Source of the DNA: CAVQSS01 sp963746605
Lineage (GTDB): Bacteria > Desulfobacterota > RBG-13-43-22
Direction: 5' to 3'
Length of the DNA: 64,000 nucleotides
Assembly (NCBI GenBank): GCA_963746605.1
Contig: CAVVCH010000053.1
Coordinates: 183,644-247,643, forward strand
Below the pieces are notes generated by a model that did not search any database, was not told the DNA's origin, and was given only the letters and a program-made list of their open reading frames with translations. The number at the start of each line of letters is the position of its first letter. Within the stretch, counting starts at the first letter, position 1. Below are positions 42,612-50,320 of this stretch, one piece after another. A program made the position numbers and the translations under genes.

Positions 42612-42625
42612 CAAACCATGGTTTG
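42612..42625. promoter_or_regulatory. 14-bp perfect palindrome upstream of nrfH
   Basis: CAAACCATGGTTTG is a perfect palindrome 6 bases upstream of the CRP/FNR-like site. It could be a second regulator site for the nitrite reductase operon. The regulator is unknown. Confidence 0.4.
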
Positions 42626-42630
42626 ATTTT

Positions 42631-42646
42631 TTTGACTTAAGTCAAA
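42631..42646. promoter_or_regulatory. CRP/FNR-family operator upstream of nrfHA
   Basis: TTTGACTTAAGTCAAA is a perfect 16-bp palindrome. The core TTGAC-N4-GTCAA has the spacing of CRP/FNR-family sites (FNR TTGAT-N4-ATCAA; related DNR/NnrR/HcpR regulators use variants). It lies 113 bases before the nrfH start, suitable for anaerobic or nitrosative control. Confidence 0.6.
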
Positions 42647-42758
42647 GATTTTATACTTTATTTCTTTATACTTCTTTGCTACATTGAGCTTCATACGAAA
42701 AGCCGTTTAAAAGACCCTTTTTATTCCACAACAACCAAATTTATATAGGAGGATCCTG

Positions 42759-43223
42759 ATGAGCCCTTTGCCCTCCAAGAAGTTGTGGTTCTACGCCATT
42801 ATCCTCGCGGTTATCCTGGGAGCCGGCGGCCTGTTTGTCATGTTCGGCCCGCCGCAACTCTACGCCAAAACCGGAACCCCTGAATACTGCGGAAGCTGCC
42901 ACGTCATGGAAACGGAGTACGAGGCCTGGCGCCATGCCGGTGCCCACCGCCGCATCAAGTGCATCGACTGCCACCTGCCGAACGACAGTAAGGTGAAAAA
43001 TCTGACCTGGAAAAATATCGACGGCATGACGGACATGTTCAAGTTCTATACCGGCCAGGTCCGCGAGAATCTACGCATCTCCGAGCGGGGCGCCAGGGTG
43101 GTCCAGGAAAACTGCAAACGCTGTCACGAGGAGACCATCTCCCGGGTTACGGTGGACCGGAACTGCTGGGAATGCCACCGGCGGTTGTCCCATAAATTGA
43201 CCGGGGTCAGGGATACGCTTTAA
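42759..43223 (+). CDS. nrfH: NrfH-type membrane tetraheme cytochrome c
   Basis: A 154-aa NapC/NirT-family protein with one N-terminal membrane anchor (residues 9-31) and four heme motifs: CGSCH, CIDCH, CKRCH and CWECH. In the NrfHA complex it takes electrons from menaquinol and passes them to the catalytic subunit in the periplasm. AGGAGG lies 7 bases before the ATG. It is followed 76 bases later by nrfA, the order seen in Desulfovibrio and Wolinella. Palindromes upstream suggest regulated expression. Confidence 0.92.
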   Translation: MSPLPSKKLWFYAIILAVILGAGGLFVMFGPPQLYAKTGTPEYCGSCHVMETEYEAWRHAGAHRRIKCIDCHLPNDSKVKNLTWKNIDGMTDMFKFYTGQVRENLRISERGARVVQENCKRCHEETISRVTVDRNCWECHRRLSHKLTGVRDTL

Positions 43224-43299
43224 TTTGATGTTTTGAAACCAATAATAATCAATAATCAATTGTTAATTTTTAATTGTCAATTTTGAAAAGGAGAGGGTT

Positions 43300-44832
43300 A
43301 TGAAAAGGAGAGGATGGACAGTCATACTGGGGTTGATCGGGCTGGTCGGGGCCTGGGGGCTTTATGCCTGCGCGCCTTCCAAGCCCGAACCGGTTAAAAC
43401 AGTAACCATCGCCGACGGGGATTTCGATCCGGTCAACTGGGGCAAGGCCTATCCCTTGGAATACGAATCCTGGTTGAAGACCAAGGACCCGAGGCCGGCC
43501 GGTAAAAGTAAATACAAGAAGGGCTTCGATACGGACAATATCATTTACGACAAGCTCAGTGAATTTCCTTACATGCCGCTTCTGTTCAACGGCTGGGGCT
43601 TCGGGGTGGAATACAACGAGCCGCGGGGCCATCACTACATGCTGATCGATCAATTGGAGGTCGACCCCTCGCGGCTGAAGGCCGGCGGGGCCTGCCTGAC
43701 CTGCAAGACCCCCTTTGCTCCGAAAATGCAAAAGGAGATGGGAGTTGATTATTTCAAGCTTCCTTACCTCGAGGTCCACAGCAAGATTCCGGTGGCCTTT
43801 CAGAAGTTAGGGGTAACCTGCGTGGATTGCCATGACAATAAAACCCTGAATCCCAGGCTTTCCCGTTGGACCCTGCAAAAGGCCTTGGCCGATATCGGGA
43901 AGGATCCGAACCAACTCGGACGCCAGGAGTTGCGCAGCCTGGCCTGCGCCCAGTGCCACGTCACCTACATCGTCCAGAAAGACGAAGAGATGAAATCCAA
44001 GGCCGTCTTTTTCCCTTGGCAGGGCAGCAAACCGGGAGATATTTCGGTGGAAAACATCATCAAGGTTATTAAGAGCGATCCTTCCCATCTGGAATGGAAG
44101 CAGGCGGTCACCGGCTTCAAGGTCGGCTTCATCCGCCACCCGGAATACGAATTTTACAGCCGGAACAGCGTCCACTGGAAGGCCAACGCCGCTTGTGCCG
44201 ATTGCCATATGCCCTACACCAAGGTGGGGGCCAATAAGATTTCCGACCACAACGTCATGAGCCCGTTGAAGAACGATATGAAGGCCTGCCAGCAGTGCCA
44301 CACCGAAACCCCCCAGTGGCTGACCGATCAGGTAATCGCCATCCAGGATCGCACCGTGTCCCTGATGAACCGGTCCGGGTATGCCTGCGCGGTAACGGCC
44401 AAGCTGTTTGAGACGGCCCACAAGGCACAGGAACAGGGCAAGAAGATCGACGAAGCCCTGTACAAACAGGCCAAGGACCTTTATCTGGAGGCTTTCTACC
44501 GGGTGATCTTTCTCGGGGCTGAAAACTCGGTCGGGTTTCACAACCCTTCCGAGGCCGGTCGAATCGCCGGCGACGCGGTGGCTTTGGCCGCTCGATCCGA
44601 AGCCCTGCTGCGGCAGGCCTTAACCAAGGCGGGCGTGGATCTGCCGGCTGACATCAACCTGGAAATGGTCAAATACGTCAATGACCGCGGGATCAAAAAA
44701 CTGAAATTCCGTCCGGAATTCGAATTCAAGGATCCTTTCGGGATCCAGGAGATGCTGACCCCGGCTAAATTTTCCGGTCTGCCTACGGCGGCCGCTAAAA
44801 CGAAAGTAACCTTATGCGAACCATTGGTTTGA
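43300..44832 (+). CDS. nrfA: Cytochrome c nitrite reductase, catalytic subunit
   Basis: A 510-aa pentaheme protein. The active-site heme motif is CLTCK, with Lys as axial ligand, the hallmark of NrfA; the others are CVDCH, CAQCH, CADCH and CQQCH. It reduces nitrite to ammonium with six electrons in the periplasm; it can also act on hydroxylamine, NO and sulfite. The leader (MKRRGWTVILGLIG...) ends LYACAPS, which fits a lipoprotein signal, so the enzyme may be lipid-anchored. AAAGGAGAGG precedes the ATG. Its 3' end overlaps the next cytochrome gene by 19 bases. Confidence 0.94.
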   Translation: MKRRGWTVILGLIGLVGAWGLYACAPSKPEPVKTVTIADGDFDPVNWGKAYPLEYESWLKTKDPRPAGKSKYKKGFDTDNIIYDKLSEFPYMPLLFNGWGFGVEYNEPRGHHYMLIDQLEVDPSRLKAGGACLTCKTPFAPKMQKEMGVDYFKLPYLEVHSKIPVAFQKLGVTCVDCHDNKTLNPRLSRWTLQKALADIGKDPNQLGRQELRSLACAQCHVTYIVQKDEEMKSKAVFFPWQGSKPGDISVENIIKVIKSDPSHLEWKQAVTGFKVGFIRHPEYEFYSRNSVHWKANAACADCHMPYTKVGANKISDHNVMSPLKNDMKACQQCHTETPQWLTDQVIAIQDRTVSLMNRSGYACAVTAKLFETAHKAQEQGKKIDEALYKQAKDLYLEAFYRVIFLGAENSVGFHNPSEAGRIAGDAVALAARSEALLRQALTKAGVDLPADINLEMVKYVNDRGIKKLKFRPEFEFKDPFGIQEMLTPAKFSGLPTAAAKTKVTLCEPLV

Positions 44833-45191
44833 TAATCGGTTTAATTGTCTCGATAGTGGCGCCTCAGGTCCTGGCCCAGGGGCCTGAGGCCCTGTTCAAG
44901 GAAGGTAAGAAGCTTTTCGAAAACACCTGCGCCGACTGTCACCGTGTGAATGGGCAGGGGTTACCAAACATGTTCCCGGCCCTGGATAAGAATCCGTTTG
45001 TGGTCGGAGACCCTTCGAAGGTGATCGATACCGTGCTCCAGGGGCGAAAAGGAAAACTGGGCCAGATGCCGACCTGGAAGGACACGTTCAATGATCAACA
45101 AATGGCGGCCATTCTCACCTACGTTCGCCAGGCCTGGTCCAACAAAGGGACGCCAGTAACTCCGGAGGCGGTAAAAAAGCAAAGGAAATAA
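44814..45191 (+). CDS. Periplasmic class I monoheme cytochrome c
   Basis: A 125-aa protein with a signal peptide (cleaved after VLAQ near 22), heme motif CADCH (~40) and Met ligand in LGQMPTW. The pattern FENTCADCHRVNGQG and MAAILTYVRQAW is that of small cytochrome c subunits. The reading frame starts inside the end of nrfA, so it is co-translated and probably an electron shuttle of the nitrite reductase system. Such a third component is not part of standard NrfHA. Confidence 0.85.
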   Translation: MRTIGLIIGLIVSIVAPQVLAQGPEALFKEGKKLFENTCADCHRVNGQGLPNMFPALDKNPFVVGDPSKVIDTVLQGRKGKLGQMPTWKDTFNDQQMAAILTYVRQAWSNKGTPVTPEAVKKQRK

Positions 45192-45287
45192 ATAAATGGG
45201 ACCGGGAACCGTCCTCTCGCCACCGCACCGGAGGCCGGTGGTTGCTCTCCCATGGCTACTCGATCTCCCGTCGGGGAGGGGTTCCAG

Positions 45288-46065
45288 ATGAAATGGACCG
45301 ATGAAGCGGAGGGGGCTGTTTCCAAAGTCCCCTTTTTTATTCGCAAGCGAGTCAAAAAGCGGGTTGAGGAAGAGGCCGAACGGTGCGGCAGCTCCCTGGT
45401 TACCCTGGACCATGTCAAGACCTGCCAACAGCGGTTTCTCCAGAACATGGATTCAGAGGTCAAGGGTTTCCAGGTCGAAAGCTGTTTCGGACCCACGGGC
45501 TGCCCCAATGCGGTAGTCGTCAGTCCGGACCTGGTTCAAAGGCTGGAAAAAAAATTAGAACAGCGGAACCTGCGGGAGTTTCTTAAAGAGAAGGTTAAGG
45601 GTCCGCTGAAGATGCATCATGAATTTCGGGTTTCCCTGTCCACCTGCCCCAATGCCTGTTCCCGGCCCCAGATCGTGGATTTCGGGATTATCGGGGCCCT
45701 CCGTCCCGGAATCAGTACCGAACCCTGCACGGGCTGCGGGGCCTGTGTGGAGGCCTGTTCCGAGGAAGCCATAGCCCTGGCGGAATCGCCGGAGGGGCCG
45801 GTGATCGATCCGTCACCGCTGCCTGGCCTGCGGCCAGTGCCTCAAGGTCTGCCCCACCGGGACTCTGGTGGAAGGAGAAAAAGGCTATCGCATTCAATTG
45901 GGCGGAAAACTGGGACGCCATCCCCAACTGGGTCGGGAATTGCCCGGGTTCCATTCGGAGGAGGACCTGTTAGCCGTTCTGGACCGAACCCTGGACCACT
46001 ACCAGAAATATAATGAAAGAGGGGAGCGACTGGGAGAGGTTCTGAAGCGACACCCAATAGGATAG
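45288..46065 (+). pseudogene. Small siroheme sulfite-reductase-like protein with ferredoxin domain, one frameshift
   Basis: The start MKWTDEAEGAVSKVPFFIRK at 45288 has GGGGAGGGG upstream. The first part has a helical leader, then the siroheme/4Fe-4S binding motifs CFGPTGC and CPNAC with SRPQIVDFGIIG, and a ferredoxin cluster CTGCGACVEAC. Near 45828 the frame breaks; removing one C turns ATCGATCCGTCACC into IDRHRCLACGQCLKVCPTGT, the second ferredoxin cluster. The repaired protein has 258 residues. It matches the small aSir/AsrC-like proteins of sulfate reducers. Beside nrf genes it might act on nitrite or sulfite; the true substrate is not settled by sequence. Confidence 0.8.
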
Positions 46066-46219
46066 CGGTCCTCAGACAATTCAGCTCGCCGATTGAACAG
46101 GCCGGCATAAAAATACAGGGTTTTTATCCAAAAAATACGGTGTTCGTCTTATACACGCAGGCCTGTTCTTCGAATAAAATTAAAATATACCTATTTATGG
46201 AATTTGAAAGGAGAGCACC

Positions 46220-46525
46220 ATGCGAATGATTCTGCAGGCGAGGATTCCTCACGAAGAGTTTAACGCGGCTGTTCGAGACGGTAGCGTAGGGGGGAAGATG
46301 AAAAAAATTCTCGATGAAACTAAGGCGGAGGCCGTTTATTTCACCGAGTATGACGGTCAGCGCGGGGCCATTATGATCATCAATATCAAAGACTCGTCGG
46401 AAGTGCCAAAGTTTGCCGAACCGTGGTTTCTATTGTTCAACGCCGACGTCGAATTTCACGTTGCCATGACCCCGGAGGAATTAGGGCGGGCAGGCCTTGA
46501 AAAGCTAGGGGAGAAGTGGTCTTAG
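46220..46525 (+). CDS. Conserved small protein of unknown function, 101 aa
   Basis: The product starts MRMILQARIPHEEFNAAVRD and contains AEAVYFTEYDGQRGAIMIIN, KFAEPWFLLFNADVEFHVAM and a terminal helix. This alpha/beta layout resembles dimeric ferredoxin-like stress proteins (DUF3303-like), but no catalytic motif is visible. AAAGGAGAG precedes the ATG. It has its own A/T-rich upstream region. Confidence 0.7.
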   Translation: MRMILQARIPHEEFNAAVRDGSVGGKMKKILDETKAEAVYFTEYDGQRGAIMIINIKDSSEVPKFAEPWFLLFNADVEFHVAMTPEELGRAGLEKLGEKWS

Positions 46526-46578
46526 GATCGAGCTAACCGCTCACCCTGCTCCAGGTAAAATCAAGAAAGGAGAAGATC

Positions 46579-46947
46579 ATGAAAAAGCTGGAAGTAAAAA
46601 GCTTCGGTAGTCCTGATGAGGTAAGAACCTTTGACAAGGGGAAATTGGAACTGATCAAGGTTGGCGGAGCATTGATCGGCCGAGCTACACTTCAACCCGG
46701 GTGGAAGTGGTCGGAATCGGTCAAGCCCATAGCCAAGACTGAGAGCTGCGAGGCCCCTCATTTTCAGTATCATGCGTCAGGTACAATTCGGATCAGGATG
46801 GATGATGGCACGGAAAGAGATGTCAAGGCTGGTGAGGTTTCATTGGTTCCATCGGGACATGACGCCTGGGTGGTCGGGAATGAGCCGGTCGTCTTGATCG
46901 ACTTTCAGGGCATGGCCGACTACGCTAAGGAAGGTGCAAAAAAATAG
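46579..46947 (+). CDS. Cupin-domain protein
   Basis: A 122-aa single-domain cupin. The two cupin motifs are visible in weakened form: HFQYHASGTIRIRMDDGTE (motif 1) and VSLVPSGHDAWVVGNEPVV (motif 2). The metal-binding His set seems incomplete compared with dioxygenase cupins. Binding of a small molecule is possible. AAAGGAG precedes the ATG. It lies 53 bases after the preceding gene on the same strand. Confidence 0.75.
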   Translation: MKKLEVKSFGSPDEVRTFDKGKLELIKVGGALIGRATLQPGWKWSESVKPIAKTESCEAPHFQYHASGTIRIRMDDGTERDVKAGEVSLVPSGHDAWVVGNEPVVLIDFQGMADYAKEGAKK

Positions 46948-47010
46948 GAAGATTTTAGACGAAGCGGTCTTGGTGGGTAAATTTTTCCCAGGGAAAGTCA
47001 GGCCATATCA

Positions 47011-47382
47011 AGTAATGCCAGATATCGAGGTCCTTCCCGCATTAGGGTTGGTGACCGTAGGCTGACCGCCGTCAGGCCGCCCCTGTTCGATAACCCGACG
47101 ACTATCGGTGTCTACGATGACAAGTCGGAAGCCTTTTTCTCTGCCGATTGCTTTGGGGGCATCATCCCGTCGCCGTCGCAGGATGCCGATGATGTGACCG
47201 CGGGGGATCTGGCCCAAGGCCTGACCACCTGGGCCGGCGCGGACAGTCCATGGCTTCATATGGTTGAGGCGGGGAAATTCAGCCAAGCGCTGGACAGAAT
47301 TCGCCAAATTGTCCCGAAAATGATTTTCTCGGCACACTTGCCACCGGCGCGAGGAAAGACCGACCAGTTCCTGGAGTGTTAG
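47011..47382 (+). pseudogene. Metallo-beta-lactamase-fold hydrolase, C-terminal fragment
   Basis: A plus-strand frame without start reads VGDRRLTAVRPPLFDNPTTI, GVYDDKSEAFFSADCFGG, then TTWAGADSPWLHMVEAGKF and IFSAHLPPARG. This matches the second half of an MBL-fold protein (DxxxxxxFSADxFG and the late His). The first half with HxHxDH is absent upstream. It is a 5'-truncated relic. Confidence 0.6.
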
Positions 47383-47403
47383 GTGTGATTTTGTGGGATT
47401 AGG

Positions 47404-47433
47404 GGCTGCCACAGGCATAAGCCCGTGGCAGCC
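47404..47433 (+). terminator. Terminator hairpin (GGCTGCCAC/GTGGCAGCC)
   Basis: A perfect 9-bp outer stem plus inner GGC/GCC pairs is followed by TGTTTT. It lies between the MBL relic and the 3' end of the convergent acyl-CoA ligase gene. Confidence 0.65.
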
Positions 47434-47491
47434 TGTTTTAGGCTAGTACCCTTAAGTGGCTTCGTCAACTCCAGGCGTCAAAACGGTGCGC

Positions 47492-49234
47492 CTACTTCGT
47501 CTGCCTTTTCTGCTTCTCCTCATCCTTTAGCACCCGTCTCAAAATTTTGCCCACCGGGGTCATGGGCAGGGCCTCGCGGAACTCCACGGCGTGGGGGCGC
47601 TTGTAGGCCGCCATCCGGTCCCGACAGAATTCAATAATCTCTTCCTCGGTAGCCGTCTCTCCGGGTTTGAGTTGGATAAAGGCCTTGACGGTTTCCCCGC
47701 TGCGGGGATTGGGAACGCCGATGACGGCGGCATTGGCTACCTTGGGATGTTCGTATAAGATCTCCTCCACCTCCCGCGGGAAGGCCTTCATCCCGCCCAC
47801 GATAATCATGTCTTTCTTGCGATCGGTGATGACCGTGAACCCTTCCTCGTCCAGGTGTCCGATGTCCCCGGTCAGGAAATAGCGGCGGCCGTCTATCATC
47901 CGAAAGACCTTTTCATTTTCTTCCGGCTTGTTCCAGTAGCCCTTCATCACCTGGGGTCCGCTCAGCGCGATCTCCCCGTCTTCTCCCTGGGCCATTTCCC
48001 GGTCCCCGGTCTCCACATCAAGTATTTTGACCATGGTGTCCGGCAGGGGCAGGCCGATGGTCCCGAATTTACGCCCCCGGTGGTTGGTCGGGTTGGTGTG
48101 GGTCACCGGGGAGGTCTCGCTCAGCCCGTAGCCTTCCACCAGGAGTCCGCCATGGGTGAGTTCCTCAAATTTTTTGGCCACCTCCAAGGGCAGAGGCGCC
48201 GCCCCGGAAGAACAATAAATGATCGAACCGAGGTCGAACTGGTTGATCAGGGGATGATTGATAATGGCGCTGTAAAGGGTGGGGACCCCGTGCAGGATGG
48301 TTACTTTATATTTTTGGATCAGGCGCAGGACTTCGGTAAAGGGTGGGTTCCCGGCCCGGGGATCGGGGACGCAGACGACCCTGAAGCCGCTTCCGCAACA
48401 CGACAACAACGTCAGGGTCAAGCCATAGGAATGGTACCAGGGTAAAACCCCCATGTAGGTTTGCTCAGTCTCGGAGACCTTGACGGCCGGGCCGCCGTCC
48501 TTGGGCTCCAGCCGGGCCCACTCCTCGATCATCCTCAGATTGGAGTAAATGTTGTTATGGGTTAAGGAAGCCCCTTTGGGAACACCGGTGGTGCCTCCGG
48601 TGTAGAGGATCAGGGCCAGGTCCTCCACGGGGTTGATGGTCAATTGAGGAGGGGAGGGCGGGGTCTTCAAGACTTCCTTAAAATGGAGGTGTTTCGGGTC
48701 CAGGGCCGGGGCCTTGGGGATCTTGCCCAGCAGCCCGCCCAGGACGGCCTTGAGGGGAGGAAGGAAATCTTTGATGGAGCAGACCACCACCGTTTGGACG
48801 TCGGTCCCCTTGATGGCCTCCAGGGCCGTGGGATAGATGACCGGGTGATCCAGCACGAACAGGGCCTTGGCCCCGCAATCCTTGAGCTGAAAGTTCAGTT
48901 CGTTGGCCTTATAGAGAGGGTTGCAGGTGACACAGACCGCCCCGGATTTAAGGGCGCCGAAAAAGGTTACCGGAAAATGAGGAACGTTGGGCAGGAAGAG
49001 GGCCACCCGGTCGCCCGGCTGGACGCCTATTTGGACCAGGAAGGTGGAAACCCGGTCAGCCATATCCAGAATTTGCCTGTAGGTCTGCTCGTGGTCGGCA
49101 AAAATGGTATAGGTGCGGTTGGGATATTTTTGGGCCGTTTCTTCAAGCACCTTGAAGAGCGGTTGGGGCTCGTAGGTCAGGGAATGAGGGACCTCCGGGG
49201 GCCATTTATATTTGTGCCAAAGCTGTTCTTCCAT
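47492..49234 (-). CDS. fadD: Long-chain fatty acid--CoA ligase
   Basis: A 580-aa ANL-superfamily ligase. It has the P-loop YTGGTTGVPKGASLTH, the acyl-binding region GYGLSETSPV, the adenylate motif YFLTGDIGHLDEEGF, the hinge DRKKDMIIVGG and the catalytic Lys near the C-terminus (TPVGKILRRVL). It activates fatty acids through an acyl-AMP intermediate. The start MEEQLWHKYKW has AGGAGA upstream. A FadL-like porin and CCG electron carriers elsewhere in the window fit a beta-oxidation lifestyle, but the exact chain length is not readable from sequence. AcuC-type deacetylases can regulate such ligases. Confidence 0.88.
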   Translation of the reverse strand: MEEQLWHKYKWPPEVPHSLTYEPQPLFKVLEETAQKYPNRTYTIFADHEQTYRQILDMADRVSTFLVQIGVQPGDRVALFLPNVPHFPVTFFGALKSGAVCVTCNPLYKANELNFQLKDCGAKALFVLDHPVIYPTALEAIKGTDVQTVVVCSIKDFLPPLKAVLGGLLGKIPKAPALDPKHLHFKEVLKTPPSPPQLTINPVEDLALILYTGGTTGVPKGASLTHNNIYSNLRMIEEWARLEPKDGGPAVKVSETEQTYMGVLPWYHSYGLTLTLLSCCGSGFRVVCVPDPRAGNPPFTEVLRLIQKYKVTILHGVPTLYSAIINHPLINQFDLGSIIYCSSGAAPLPLEVAKKFEELTHGGLLVEGYGLSETSPVTHTNPTNHRGRKFGTIGLPLPDTMVKILDVETGDREMAQGEDGEIALSGPQVMKGYWNKPEENEKVFRMIDGRRYFLTGDIGHLDEEGFTVITDRKKDMIIVGGMKAFPREVEEILYEHPKVANAAVIGVPNPRSGETVKAFIQLKPGETATEEEIIEFCRDRMAAYKRPHAVEFREALPMTPVGKILRRVLKDEEKQKRQTK

Positions 49235-49411
49235 GACGGGTCTCCTTTTTCGTATTTTAGGAATATCGCTAAAGATTTCCTCCGGAGAGGAAAAACGTGC
49301 GGGGAGTCTTTTGGGAAGGGATCATAATGCAAAAACCGACACAGATCAATAGAAGTTTTTCAGGCTTTTTGTTTGACAGGATAAGCAACCCGACCCTATA
49401 CTTTTTCCGAA

Positions 49412-50320
49412 ATGTTTGGTTTGAAGGATTTCTTTCTATTGATGACGATTTTTGGCTCCATGGGCCTGGGTCTTTACTGGCCGGCCGTGGGGCGACCCCT
49501 GACCCCCGGACTGACCTATTTCCTGATATTTCTCCTTTTCTTGAGTTTCCTGCAGTTGAAAATGGAAGAAGTCTGGACCTCCTGGAAAAAACACGGCTTC
49601 CATTTATTAACGCTGGGCATCATCAAACTTCTGGCCTTGCCCCTCAGTCTTTATTTCCTGTTTCATTGGCTTTGGCCGGAATACGCCCTGCCGGTCCTGT
49701 TGTTGAGCGGCGTTTCCACCGGGGTGACGGCCCCCTTTATTTCCGATCTGGTGGGGGCGCAAACCACCCTGGTGCTGGGCATGGTGGTCCTTACCTCCCT
49801 CTTCGTGCCTTTTTCTCTGCCCTTATTGGTCCGGTTTTTGTCAGGAGCGGAGCTGCAGATTTCCTTCGGGGCTATGTTTCAGGTTTTGGCCCTGGTCATT
49901 TTTTTTCCGGCCCTGCTGGTGGCCGTCCTCCGGAGGATCTGCCCCCGATTTTTGGAAAGGCTTTCGGCCGTCCGGTATCCTTTGTCGCTCTTCTGCTTTG
50001 CCTGTATCAATCTGGCGATCTTTTCCCGTTACCAGGATTTTTTCTGGGAGCGCCCGCAGGAAATTCTGAATACCACCCTGGTAGCTTACCTGCTGGCTCT
50101 GATTTTCCATGGGGTGGGCTGGTTCGTATTCAGGGGCCAGCAGGTGGAGGTGCGTCTGGCGCAGACGGTCTCTCTGGCTTATGTCAATAATATCCTGGTG
50201 GTGGTTTTCTCCGCCCGTTTTTTCGGTCCCCTGGCTACGACCCTGTCAGTGATGTACCTGCTGCCGTTTTTCACCCTGATTGTCCCTTTGCGCCTATTAG
50301 GAGGTTCGACCCGATCATGA
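49412..50320 (+). CDS. Bile acid:sodium symporter (BASS)-like transporter
   Basis: A 302-aa protein with nine to ten membrane helices. The regions VLLLSGVSTGVTAPFISDL and CFACINLAIFS fall where the BASS/Arsenical-resistance-3 crossover segments lie. Members move organic anions or metabolites with sodium. No family-specific substrate motif is visible. The stop overlaps the mutS2 start (ATGA), so they are translationally coupled. No good ribosome site is seen before the ATG. Confidence 0.7.
   Translation: MFGLKDFFLLMTIFGSMGLGLYWPAVGRPLTPGLTYFLIFLLFLSFLQLKMEEVWTSWKKHGFHLLTLGIIKLLALPLSLYFLFHWLWPEYALPVLLLSGVSTGVTAPFISDLVGAQTTLVLGMVVLTSLFVPFSLPLLVRFLSGAELQISFGAMFQVLALVIFFPALLVAVLRRICPRFLERLSAVRYPLSLFCFACINLAIFSRYQDFFWERPQEILNTTLVAYLLALIFHGVGWFVFRGQQVEVRLAQTVSLAYVNNILVVVFSARFFGPLATTLSVMYLLPFFTLIVPLRLLGGSTRS

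Noticed and set aside
47008..47418. Minus-strand 136-aa frame at 47008-47418
   Set aside because: The plus strand of the same stretch encodes a recognisable metallo-beta-lactamase C-terminus; the minus frame is its shadow.
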